A stretch of 64,000 nt of DNA, from positions 10,904-74,903 of the forward strand of contig CAKUEM010000003.1 of assembly GCA_934646115.1 (NCBI GenBank), given 5' to 3'. The notes under the pieces were generated by a model. It did not search any database and was not told the DNA's origin. It saw nothing but the letters and a program-made list of their open reading frames with translations. This document shows, piece by piece, positions 38,818 to 46,553 of the stretch. The translations under genes and the position numbers were made by a program. Every line of letters starts with the position of its first letter. Positions within the stretch are counted from its first letter, which is position 1. Source of the stretch: an uncultured Oscillospiraceae bacterium (GTDB lineage: Bacteria; Bacillota; Clostridia; Oscillospirales; JAAYXM01).

Positions 38818-40042
38818 GCGCGTCATGATGGACACGCTGGCAAATGGGCTTCGCGTCTGCGTGATCCCGAAGGAGGGATTTACGAAGGCTTACGCGCAGC
38901 TTTCTGTGCATTACGGCTCGATCGACGCGCGTTTTGATGCGGGCGCGGGCGAGATCGTGCCGCCTAAGGGCGTTGCGCATTTTTTAGAGCATAAGGTATT
39001 TGAACAGCCGGACGGCGGCAACGCGCTTGCCATTTTTGCGTCGACCGGCGCATCGCCCAACGCATTTACCAGCAAGACGATGACCGCGTATCATTTTTCC
39101 TGCACGGATCGGTTTGAGCGCAATCTTGAAATTCTGCTCGATTTCGTGTCTACCCCGCATTTCACCGATGAAAATGTCGCAAAGGAGCAGGGGATCATCG
39201 GGCAGGAGATCGGCATGGTCAACGACCGGCCGCATTTTCGCGTGTATGAAAACCTGATGGCGGCGCTTTATTCCGCGCATCCGGCGAAGGACTCGATCAT
39301 CGGCACGGTGGAAAGCATCGCGCAGATCGACCGGCATGTGCTGAGCGACTGCTATCGCATGTTTTACACGCCGTCGAATATGGTGCTGACCGTGGCGGGC
39401 GATGTGGACGCCGCGCGCATTATCCGCACGGCGGAGAGTATGCTGCCCTCGCGCTATATCGCGCCGCCTACGCGCGACTACGGCGCAGAGCCGGAAGAGC
39501 CTGCACAACGCGAGGTGGAGGAACGGATGGAGTGCAGCCTGCCGATCGTTGCGGCGGGGTTCAAGCTCGCGGCGGAGACCGAGGGCGAGGCGGGCATGCG
39601 CCTGCGGCTCATCGCGGCGCTCAGCTGTGAGGTGCTGTTTGGCGAGTCGTCGCCGTTTTACGCGGAGGCGTATCACGATGGGCTGATCAATCAGGGCTTT
39701 GGGGCAGAGCCGATGTTCTTTCCGGACAGCGCGGCGGTTATGATCTCGGGCGAGAGCCGCGACCCGGAGGAGATCGTGCGGCGCATTCTCGCGGTTTCCA
39801 CAAAGCTTGACGATGCATATTTTTCGCGCGTAAAGCGCGCGATGTTTGGCGCGCGGCTGCGGCAGTTTGACTATTTCAGCGCGCTGTGCCGCGAGGTGGC
39901 GAGCGCGGAATTTTCTGGGTATCATTATTTTGATAGCTTTGCGGTATTTGAAAAAATTGAAAAATCTGATATAATAGAGTTTGCAAGCCGCCTGTTCGTG
40001 CCACAGCGCATGGCGGTGTCAAAAATTCTGCCAAAATCATAG
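38786..40042 (+). CDS. M16 family zinc peptidase, active subunit (YfmH-like)
   Basis: A 418-residue insulinase-family peptidase with the inverted zinc motif H65-F-L-E68-H69 and the downstream ligand region E-x6-E expected around 139-146 (E-Q-G-I-I-G-Q-E). It forms a heterodimer with the product of the preceding gene by analogy to YfmF/YfmH. GGAGAGGAGGAG precedes the ATG, and the 32-base overlap implies coupled translation. A promoter-like sequence for lgt-folD lies within its last codons. Confidence 0.88.
   Translation: MLEKAYPKIHERVMMDTLANGLRVCVIPKEGFTKAYAQLSVHYGSIDARFDAGAGEIVPPKGVAHFLEHKVFEQPDGGNALAIFASTGASPNAFTSKTMTAYHFSCTDRFERNLEILLDFVSTPHFTDENVAKEQGIIGQEIGMVNDRPHFRVYENLMAALYSAHPAKDSIIGTVESIAQIDRHVLSDCYRMFYTPSNMVLTVAGDVDAARIIRTAESMLPSRYIAPPTRDYGAEPEEPAQREVEERMECSLPIVAAGFKLAAETEGEAGMRLRLIAALSCEVLFGESSPFYAEAYHDGLINQGFGAEPMFFPDSAAVMISGESRDPEEIVRRILAVSTKLDDAYFSRVKRAMFGARLRQFDYFSALCREVASAEFSGYHYFDSFAVFEKIEKSDIIEFASRLFVPQRMAVSKILPKS
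39948..39975 (+). promoter_or_regulatory. Intragenic promoter for lgt-folD
   Basis: TTGAAA, 16 bases, TATAAT in the 3' end of the M16 gene, about 85 bases before lgt. Confidence 0.45.
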
Positions 40043-40059
40043 TTGCGGAGGAAAAAACG

Positions 40060-40926
40060 ATGAATCATATCGCTTTTCCGGGTCTTGGGCTGGAGTTTGC
40101 GATCGATCCGGTTGCGTTTTCCATCGGCGCGAAGCCGATTTATTGGTATGCGATCATTATTGCGGCGGGTTTTTTGCTTGCCGCATGGTATGCGATGCGC
40201 CGGGCGAACTCGCTCAGCGTCGACCCGGACCGGCTGCTCGACGCGCTGATCTGGGCCACCCCGATCGCGATCATTTGCGCGCGGCTGTATTATGTCGCGT
40301 TTGAGTTTGACCGCTATCGCGACAATTTGGTCTCGATCCTTTACATATGGGAGGGCGGCATCGCGATTTACGGCGCGGTGATCGGCGCGATCATCACACT
40401 TGCGATCTATTGTAAGATCAAGCGGCAAAACCTGCTCGCCATGCTGGATGTGGGCGCGCTGGGGCTTTTGATCGGGCAGGCGATCGGTCGCTGGGGCAAT
40501 TTCGTAAACGGCGAAGCATATGGAACGGCGACCTCGCTTCCGTGGCGCATGGTGGTCAACGGCGTGGTTGCGCATCCTACGTTTTTATATGAATCGCTTT
40601 GGAACGCGCTCGGCTTTGTGCTGCTGCATTTTCGCTCAAAGCATCGGAAGTTTAAGGGCGAGATCTTTCTGCTTTATGTCGCGTGGTATGGGCTTGGCCG
40701 CGGCGTGATCGAGGGGCTGCGCACGGATAGTTTGTATATCGCGGGGACCGGGCTTCGCGTGTCGCAGCTTTTGGGCTTTGCGACCTGCCTTATTGCGGTA
40801 ATTGTTTTATTTATTCAGTATGTGTTCCGCGATCATCCGGCGGAGGCGCTTGCAGATGCGCCGGAGCAGGCGGAGACGATAGAAAAATTAACGGAGGATG
40901 AAACGGATGGCAGCGAAGATCATTGA
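40060..40926 (+). CDS. lgt: Phosphatidylglycerol--prolipoprotein diacylglyceryl transferase
   Basis: First enzyme of lipoprotein maturation: moves diacylglycerol to the lipobox Cys. A seven-helix protein of 288 residues. The Lgt signature G143-R-W-G-N-F-V-N-G-E-A-Y-G155 is intact, and Y-I-W-E-G-G-I-A-I-Y-G is the second conserved loop. The C-terminus has an acidic cytoplasmic tail. GCGGAGG precedes the ATG. It overlaps folD by 20 bases. The lipoprotein at 58648 is a likely client. Confidence 0.95.
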   Translation: MNHIAFPGLGLEFAIDPVAFSIGAKPIYWYAIIIAAGFLLAAWYAMRRANSLSVDPDRLLDALIWATPIAIICARLYYVAFEFDRYRDNLVSILYIWEGGIAIYGAVIGAIITLAIYCKIKRQNLLAMLDVGALGLLIGQAIGRWGNFVNGEAYGTATSLPWRMVVNGVVAHPTFLYESLWNALGFVLLHFRSKHRKFKGEIFLLYVAWYGLGRGVIEGLRTDSLYIAGTGLRVSQLLGFATCLIAVIVLFIQYVFRDHPAEALADAPEQAETIEKLTEDETDGSEDH

Positions 40927-41758
40927 CGGAAAAATGACCTCGGCGAAGCTGCGCGCGGGGATTCATGAAAAGGTAGAGGCGCTGAAAGCGCGCGGGATCA
41001 CGCCCGGACTTGCGGTCGTGATCGTCGGGAACGACCCGGCGAGCCGCGTGTATGTAAATAATAAGAAGAAAGCCTGCGCCGAATGCGGAATATACAGCGA
41101 GGAATATGCGCTGCCGGAGGAGACGACCGAGGAGGCGCTGCTTGCGCTCGTGCGCGAGTTAAATGAGCGGCCGGACATCCATGGAATTCTGGTTCAGCTC
41201 CCGCTTCCGAAGCATATCAGCGAGGATAAGGTTATTTTAACGATTCGCCCGGAAAAGGATGTGGATGCGTTTCATAAGCAAAACGTCGGCGCGATCATGA
41301 CCGGCGATTATGAGTTTGTGCCCTGCACGCCGGCGGGCGTGATGGCGCTTTTGGATGAGTATGGTATCGACGTGACCGGGAAGCGCGCGGTCGTGATCGG
41401 GCGTTCAAACATCGTGGGTAAGCCGCAGGCGATGCTGCTTCTGCATAAAAACGCCACGGTGACGATCTGCCATTCGCGCACGCAGAATCTGGCGGAGATC
41501 ACGCGCGAGGCGGATATTTTAGTCGCGGCGATCGGCAAGCTTGAGTTTGTGACGAAGGATATGGTCAAGCCGGGCGCGGTCGTCATCGACGTGGGCATGA
41601 ACCGCAACGCCGAGGGCAAGCTGCGCGGCGACGTTGCGTTTGATGAGGTGAGCGAGATCGCATCGTATATCACGCCCGTTCCGGGCGGCGTTGGTCCGAT
41701 GACGATCACTATGCTGATGCAAAACACGCTGCGCGCGGCGGAACTTTGCGAAAAATAA
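40907..41758 (+). CDS. folD: Methylenetetrahydrofolate dehydrogenase/cyclohydrolase FolD
   Basis: Bifunctional one-carbon enzyme (5,10-methylene-THF to 10-formyl-THF), feeding purine synthesis. The catalytic motif Y-V-N-N-K-K-K-A, G-I-L-V-Q-L-P-L-P and the dinucleotide-binding V-I-G-R-S-N-I-V-G-K-P are intact, and P-G-G-V-G-P-M-T is the C-terminal signature. The 283-residue length is normal. ATG 40907 is preceded by CGGAGG with good spacing; ATG 40898 abuts that site. Confidence 0.96.
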   Translation: MAAKIIDGKMTSAKLRAGIHEKVEALKARGITPGLAVVIVGNDPASRVYVNNKKKACAECGIYSEEYALPEETTEEALLALVRELNERPDIHGILVQLPLPKHISEDKVILTIRPEKDVDAFHKQNVGAIMTGDYEFVPCTPAGVMALLDEYGIDVTGKRAVVIGRSNIVGKPQAMLLLHKNATVTICHSRTQNLAEITREADILVAAIGKLEFVTKDMVKPGAVVIDVGMNRNAEGKLRGDVAFDEVSEIASYITPVPGGVGPMTITMLMQNTLRAAELCEK

Positions 41759-41765
41759 AAAATAT

Positions 41766-41794
41766 TTGACATTACCGTGCATCTGTGCTATAAT
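41766..41794 (+). promoter_or_regulatory. Consensus promoter of the rplU-prp-rpmA operon
   Basis: TTGACA, 17 bases, TATAAT: full consensus, as expected for ribosomal protein genes. Confidence 0.92.
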
Positions 41795-41799
41795 GGCAA

Positions 41800-41870
41800 A
41801 AGCCGCATCTGGGTAGGTCTTAAAACGGATTTTCCGTACCTGCCGGAGCGTGACTCTAATTATGAGAGAG
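41800..41870 (+). promoter_or_regulatory. Ribosomal protein L21 leader
   Basis: Between promoter and rplU lies a leader in which GGGTAGGT (from 41811) pairs with ACCTGCC near 41838, followed by GGAGCG. This resembles the Firmicutes L21 autoregulatory leader (Rfam L21_leader), which has a G-G-G-U-A-G-G-U...A-C-C-U-[AG]-C-C-G-G-A pattern. L21 or L27 would bind it to repress the operon. Motif match by eye only. Confidence 0.65.
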
Positions 41871-41882
41871 AGGTGCAACAGC

Positions 41883-42191
41883 ATGCAGGCAATTTTCGTT
41901 ACCGGCGGCAAGCAGTACAAGGTCTCGGAGGGCGACGTTATCTACGTGGAGAAGTTAAACGCAGAGGGCGAGAGCGTTTCGTTTGACAATGTGCTCATGC
42001 TGATCGATGGGGAGAACACCACCATTGGTACTCCGAAGGTATCCGGCGCTTCCGTTTCCGCGAAGATCGTGAAAAACGGCAAGAGCAAGAAGATCCTGGT
42101 CTTCAAGATGAAGCCGAAGAAGAACTACAGAAGACGTCAGGGTCACAGACAGCCGTACACCAAGCTGCAGATCGAGAAGATCAGCGTTTAA
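41883..42191 (+). CDS. rplU: 50S ribosomal protein L21
   Basis: A 102-residue 23S rRNA-binding protein, opening M-Q-A-I-F-V-T-G-G-K-Q-Y-K-V and ending with the basic K-K-N-Y-R-R-R-Q-G-H-R-Q motif. ATG 41883 lies after GAGAGAGGTG; a longer frame from 41850 would cover the leader. Its last base overlaps the prp start. Confidence 0.97.
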   Translation: MQAIFVTGGKQYKVSEGDVIYVEKLNAEGESVSFDNVLMLIDGENTTIGTPKVSGASVSAKIVKNGKSKKILVFKMKPKKNYRRRQGHRQPYTKLQIEKISV

Positions 42192-42505
42192 TGATCACGG
42201 CAAATTTTTTTACAGACGGCGGCGAGCCGGTCGGATTTGAAATTTCCGGTCATTCCGGCTACGCGGCGGCGGGCGAGGATATCGTCTGCGCTGCGGTTTC
42301 CAGCGCGGTCGGGCTGTGTGAATGCGCGATCACGGATGTGATCGGCGCGGCGGCAAAGATCGAAGTGTCGCCCGAGGATGCCACTGTGCGGCTGCGGCTG
42401 CGGGAGGATCGCCGGGAAGCGCGCGACATGATCGCGGCGCTCATGCTTCATTTGACCGCAATACGGGATGATTATCCGGAATATATCGAGGTTTTGGAGG
42501 TGTAA
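42191..42505 (+). CDS. prp: Ribosomal-processing cysteine protease Prp
   Basis: A 104-residue cysteine protease that removes the N-terminal extension of ribosomal protein L27 in Firmicutes. The catalytic pair is H21 (S-G-H-S-G-Y-A) and C33 (E-D-I-V-C-A-A-V-S). It is encoded between rplU and rpmA as in Staphylococcus and Bacillus (YsxB). Its substrate site is present in the next gene, so the processing step is predicted to operate here. Confidence 0.95.
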   Translation: MITANFFTDGGEPVGFEISGHSGYAAAGEDIVCAAVSSAVGLCECAITDVIGAAAKIEVSPEDATVRLRLREDRREARDMIAALMLHLTAIRDDYPEYIEVLEV

Positions 42506-42509
42506 ATCC

Positions 42510-42794
42510 ATGCTTAAGTTATCGATTCAGTTTTTCGCACATAAAAAGGGCGTTGGATCGACCAAGAACGGTCGTGATTCTGAGTCCAAGCGTCTGGGCG
42601 TGAAGCGCGCGGACGGGCAGTTCGTTCTGGCGGGGAATATCCTGGTTCGCCAGCGCGGCACGAAGATCCACCCGGGCACGAATGTGGGCAAGGGCTCTGA
42701 CGATACGCTGTTCGCGATGGCAGACGGCGTTGTTAAGTTTGAGCGTATGGGGCGCGATCGCAAGAAAGTGTCTATTTTACCGGTTGCTCAGTAA
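42510..42794 (+). CDS. rpmA: 50S ribosomal protein L27 with cleavable N-terminal extension
   Basis: A 94-residue protein whose N-terminal arm reaches the peptidyl transferase centre. The first residues M-L-K-L-S-I-Q-F-F-A-H-K-K-G include the Prp recognition motif (L-x-x-F-F-A, with cleavage before H-K-K-G), so the mature protein would begin after Ala-10. TTGGAGGTG precedes the ATG. The operon terminator follows. Confidence 0.97.
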   Translation: MLKLSIQFFAHKKGVGSTKNGRDSESKRLGVKRADGQFVLAGNILVRQRGTKIHPGTNVGKGSDDTLFAMADGVVKFERMGRDRKKVSILPVAQ

Positions 42795-42805
42795 AAACAA
42801 AAGTG

Positions 42806-42840
42806 ACAGGGTTGCCCGCATGCCGGACAACCCTGTTTTT
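42806..42840 (+). terminator. Intrinsic terminator of the rplU-prp-rpmA operon
   Basis: ACAGGGTTG pairs with CAACCCTGT around an inner CC/GG stem, followed by TTTTT. Confidence 0.9.
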
Positions 42841-42982
42841 CATGCCTGAAATTGCGTAGATCACGCGGTGCGTAGCGCGCCGCGCTGTGTTTTGGCTGTT
42901 TGGGCGGCGCATGAATAGATGTGTGCATTTTGAGTGATACTGGGAAGAGACAAAATCCCACCCCTGGGGAAGAGGTGCTACA

Positions 42983-44257
42983 ATGTTTGTTGATATCGCA
43001 AAAATTTCTTTGCGCGCCGGTCGCGGCGGCGATGGCGCAGTGGCGTTTCATCGCGAAAAATATGTGGCGAACGGCGGACCGGACGGCGGCGACGGCGGTC
43101 GCGGCGGCGACGTGGTTTTTGTTGTGAATGACCATATGTCCACGCTGGTTGAGTTCCGTTATAAGCGCAAATATGTTGCGCAAAACGGAATGCCGGGCGG
43201 CGGAAAGCGCTGCAGCGGTAAGGCTGGCGAGGATCTGATCATCCGCGTGCCGCGCGGCACGCTCGTGTATGACGAGGCGAGCGGCGCGCTTGTGTGCGAT
43301 CTGTCTGAAACCGAGCGATTTGTGGTTTGCAAGGGCGGTCGTGGCGGCTGGGGAAACCAACATTTTGCAACCGCAACGCGCCAGGCACCGCGCTTTGCGA
43401 AGCCGGGGCTGGACGGGCAGGAGATGACGGTTCGGCTTGAGCTGAAGCTGCTTGCCGATGTGGGACTTGCGGGATTCCCCAATGTGGGGAAATCCACGCT
43501 GCTATCCGTTGTTTCCGCGGCAAGACCCAAGATTGCAAACTATCATTTTACAACGTTGACCCCGAACCTGGGCGTGGTGCGCGTGAATGAGGAGTTCTCT
43601 TATGTGATGGCGGATATTCCGGGCATCATTGAGGGCGCAAGCGAAGGCGCGGGACTGGGGCATACCTTCCTGCGGCATATCGATCGCTGCCGCCTGATCG
43701 TTCACATTGTGGACGTGTCCGGCAGCGAGGGGCGCGACCCGATAGAGGATTTTAAAAAAATCAACGAGGAGCTTGCGCGCTATAATCCGGAGCTTGCCGC
43801 GCGGCCGCAGATCGTGGCGGCCAATAAGTGCGACCTGGTGACGGATCGCGCGCAGATTGATCGATTTCGCGTGTTTATCGAAGGGCAGGGGTATGAGCTG
43901 TTTGAAATGTCGGCGGCAACGCATGCCGGCGTGACGGAGCTGCTCTCCCGCATTGCGGAGCGGCTGGCGACGCTTCCGCCCATCAAAACCTATGAGCCGG
44001 AATATATTGCGCCGGTTGAAGAGTTTGACCCGGATTATCAGATCGAGATCACGCGGCTTGACGGTGATGTATATCTGGTGGAAGCGAACTGGATCCGCCG
44101 CGCGATGGGCTCTGTGAATTTTGACGATCATGAGTCGCGCTTATATTTTGAGAATTTGCTGCGCAAGCACGGCGTGTTTGACCAATTGGAGGCGCGCGGC
44201 GTGCAGGAGGGCGACACGATCATCATCTATGATTTAGAATTTGAATATGTAAAATAA
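42983..44257 (+). CDS. obgE: GTPase Obg/CgtA
   Basis: Essential ribosome-assembly and stress GTPase. The glycine-rich Obg fold (A-G-R-G-G-D-G-A-V-A-F-H-R-E-K) is followed by the G domain: G-F-P-N-V-G-K-S-T (G1), the T-T-L switch I, D-I-P-G-I-I-E-G (G3) and N-K-C-D (G4). A C-terminal OCT domain (about 345-424) is present, so this is the full-length 424-residue form. GGAAGAGG precedes the ATG. It lies 188 bases after the L27 operon and its terminator, so it has a separate but unidentified promoter. Confidence 0.96.
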   Translation: MFVDIAKISLRAGRGGDGAVAFHREKYVANGGPDGGDGGRGGDVVFVVNDHMSTLVEFRYKRKYVAQNGMPGGGKRCSGKAGEDLIIRVPRGTLVYDEASGALVCDLSETERFVVCKGGRGGWGNQHFATATRQAPRFAKPGLDGQEMTVRLELKLLADVGLAGFPNVGKSTLLSVVSAARPKIANYHFTTLTPNLGVVRVNEEFSYVMADIPGIIEGASEGAGLGHTFLRHIDRCRLIVHIVDVSGSEGRDPIEDFKKINEELARYNPELAARPQIVAANKCDLVTDRAQIDRFRVFIEGQGYELFEMSAATHAGVTELLSRIAERLATLPPIKTYEPEYIAPVEEFDPDYQIEITRLDGDVYLVEANWIRRAMGSVNFDDHESRLYFENLLRKHGVFDQLEARGVQEGDTIIIYDLEFEYVK

Positions 44258-44276
44258 AGCCTTTTCAACAGGAAGC

Positions 44277-44317
44277 GCGCGAATCTCCGACCGGGGGTTC
44301 GCGCACTTGCGTTTTTT
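44277..44317 (+). terminator. Terminator after obg
   Basis: GCGCGAA pairs with TTCGCGC, followed after seven bases by TTTTTT. Confidence 0.65.
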
Positions 44318-44338
44318 GCAGGATTTGCCAGGAATGGG

Positions 44339-44367
44339 TTGACTTTGCGCAGCGCGTTTGCTATAAT
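44339..44367 (+). promoter_or_regulatory. Promoter of the zinc-ribbon membrane protein gene
   Basis: TTGACT, 17 bases, TATAAT. Confidence 0.82.
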
Positions 44368-44402
44368 AAAAACAAGCGTTCTGGATAAAAGGGGGATTTT
44401 TT

Positions 44403-44867
44403 ATGAAAAAATATTGCGCGACGCTGATTTCGGTTGGTTCCTGCCTGATGCCTGCCATGGCGGCATATGACATGCGCGCGGACGAGGGGACGGTTGCTTG
44501 GGCATTTTTGATCAATTTGCTGCTCACATTTTTGATCTCCACCGTGCCGATTCTGATTTACCGGCGGTTTATTGCGCGCGGTCCGCTAGAGAAAAAGATA
44601 GCGAAGATCGTTGCGGTGCTTTATGGGATCGTGATTTTTTTTGTTTCAAGCGCGATCCTGATTTTTGTAGCAAATGGCGAAGGAACGGTGAGCGTGTATA
44701 GCGTGGTGCTTTGGAGCTGGATCAATTATCGCATTTTGATCAGCGGATTTGAGCGCGTTGGCTCATCAAAGACCACGCAGCAGGATAAGCTGACCTGCAA
44801 AGAATGCGGCGGCAGACTGAGCGAGGGGGCAAGCGTTTGCCCGCATTGCGGCACGTATTTAAAATAA
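44403..44867 (+). CDS. Small membrane protein with C-terminal zinc ribbon
   Basis: A 154-residue protein. A hydrophobic N-terminus (about 7-24), two clear helices (about 35-56 and 67-91) and a third short hydrophobic stretch lead to a cytoplasmic-type zinc ribbon C132-x2-C135...C146-x2-C149 (C-K-E-C-G...C-P-H-C-G). Such ribbons on small membrane proteins are common in Clostridia, but no role is assigned. GGGGGA precedes the ATG. It has its own promoter and is followed after 15 bases by the next exported protein, so the two form an operon. Confidence 0.65.
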   Translation: MKKYCATLISVGSCLMPAMAAYDMRADEGTVAWAFLINLLLTFLISTVPILIYRRFIARGPLEKKIAKIVAVLYGIVIFFVSSAILIFVANGEGTVSVYSVVLWSWINYRILISGFERVGSSKTTQQDKLTCKECGGRLSEGASVCPHCGTYLK

Positions 44868-44882
44868 CGTGGGGGGAGCGCG

Positions 44883-46367
44883 ATGAAAAAGCTGCTGCTT
44901 ACGCTTTTTATGGCTGCTATGCTTGTGACTGCCGCGGCGGCGCTGGAGAGCCGGTATTTCCTGCAAGACTACGGGATCATGATGGAAGTTCCGTCAGATT
45001 GGTACGCCCTGACGACCGATGAGAGCGGCAGACCGGAGAATCCCAATGAGACCGAAGCCGCACATCTGAAAATGATGGATGAGGATGGGACGGCATTTTA
45101 TTGCCAAGCGCCGTTTGGGCAAATTTGGGTGTTCTTTTCTGATGATTCTGTGGAAGGAAAGCGCAGCACGCTGTCTACCTATTGGGATGATCTGCAAAAA
45201 ACCGACGAAGAACATACAAATTATAAGATGCAACGGATCAATGGGCTTGACTATATGAGCTATGATACATATGACGGCGATTACGAGGATATCAGTTATG
45301 TCATGGAGTATCGCGGGCGCATTGTGTGCATTACGTTCGCGGCGGATGAGGGCATCACGCCGATGTTTCGCGACGAGGCGCTAAGCGTAATGAGCGCGGT
45401 TCGCTCGCTTGGCGAAAATTATGATGCGGCGCAGAGCATTTGCGACGAGGAAGAGATCTTTTTTGACGAAGAGTATCGGGTCGGGCTGCGTTATCCGGCA
45501 GGGTGGAGAGCTATGCAGGATGATAATCGTTGGCTCTGCTCCTTCCGGGGCGCGAAGGGCAGCGTGGTGCTGGAACGGATTTTGCCGCTGGAGCCGTATG
45601 TCGGCTATGCGGGGGATGACCCGAAGGTTACCGAGGCATTGAAGCAATGCGGAATCACGCGGACGTCTGATTTTGAGCATGAAATGGTCAACAATATCGG
45701 TTTTGTGTGTTTTGATGCCACGCGCAAGCTGGATGGCAATGAGGAGCAGGCGCGCGTTTATCTGTTTTACCATGATGAAAAGATATTTGGGCTGAGCTAT
45801 CTCGGGGTGATGAATGGGAGCGATTATCTGGATTTTATTTCCATGCGAAATTCCATATCGCTTTATTCTGCGCCCATACGGCGTATTCTGATCCTGATTC
45901 CATCCCATGTGCGCGTTGAACCGGAGGAGAAGTCTTCTGAGCTCCCGGAGGGAATGACCCTGGATGATTGGGAAGCAAAACAGACTTTTTGGGATAAATT
46001 CGGGGTATTTATGATTTTTTCTTTCTTCACTGTTATTTTGCCGTGCGGAATTCAGCGGATTTGCTCTTCAACGGAGAAGCCGTTTTGGAAGGGGTGCGTG
46101 ACGGCATTATGCTATAGCATCATGCAAATCGGTTTTAGTATCGCCATGATCGTCGATTCGTCGGACAGAGTATTTGGCGCAGCGGGGGCATGGGCGTTTG
46201 CCGTGCTGATTGGCGGCGGTTTGCTTGCCATTCCTGCTAAAAAATATCGCAAAACCTGCGAGGGGATGGAGAGGGATCTGATCTATGGCGCGCCGTTGCG
46301 CGTTCGCATGAGGTATGGCAAAAGGGAATGGAAAGACCGGGATTTCTATAATAATTCGGACCATTGA
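44883..46367 (+). CDS. Exported/membrane protein with duplicated PsbP/DcrB-like region
   Basis: A 494-residue protein. A signal peptide (about 1-20) is followed by two similar extracytoplasmic units (about 24-178 and 190-340), each opening with a hydrophobic strand and a V/Y-P-[SA]-[DG]-W turn (V-P-S-D-W, Y-P-A-G-W), as in PsbP/DcrB-like (DUF1795) domains. Two or three membrane helices follow (about 375-395, 405-425, 435-455), then a basic cytoplasmic tail. TGGGGGGAG precedes the ATG. Function unknown; it is probably co-expressed with the zinc-ribbon protein upstream. Confidence 0.55.
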   Translation: MKKLLLTLFMAAMLVTAAAALESRYFLQDYGIMMEVPSDWYALTTDESGRPENPNETEAAHLKMMDEDGTAFYCQAPFGQIWVFFSDDSVEGKRSTLSTYWDDLQKTDEEHTNYKMQRINGLDYMSYDTYDGDYEDISYVMEYRGRIVCITFAADEGITPMFRDEALSVMSAVRSLGENYDAAQSICDEEEIFFDEEYRVGLRYPAGWRAMQDDNRWLCSFRGAKGSVVLERILPLEPYVGYAGDDPKVTEALKQCGITRTSDFEHEMVNNIGFVCFDATRKLDGNEEQARVYLFYHDEKIFGLSYLGVMNGSDYLDFISMRNSISLYSAPIRRILILIPSHVRVEPEEKSSELPEGMTLDDWEAKQTFWDKFGVFMIFSFFTVILPCGIQRICSSTEKPFWKGCVTALCYSIMQIGFSIAMIVDSSDRVFGAAGAWAFAVLIGGGLLAIPAKKYRKTCEGMERDLIYGAPLRVRMRYGKREWKDRDFYNNSDH

Positions 46368-46470
46368 GGAAAACTCTTGGTCAAAAAGGATTGCGATAGC
46401 TGCCGGGGCGATTTTTCGCGTATGCGGGGCTGCGCTATTTTCCATGCAGAGGACTTGCGCAAAATAAGAA

Positions 46471-46503
46471 GAGCCGATGGGTTTAACCATCGGCTCTGTT
46501 TCT
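46471..46503. terminator. Bidirectional terminator between the 44883 gene and gdh
   Basis: GAGCCGATGG pairs exactly with CCATCGGCTC around six bases, with T-rich sequence on each side (GTTTCT on plus, TTCTTATTTT on minus). Confidence 0.82.
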
Positions 46504-46553
46504 GCTGCGGTCGGAAACGACGCACAGCACGAATTCAATTTTGAGAGGTCAGA

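Noticed and set aside
38984..39925. 313-codon open frame on the minus strand
   Set aside because: Opposite the M16 peptidase gene, extremely Arg/His-rich and without family features.
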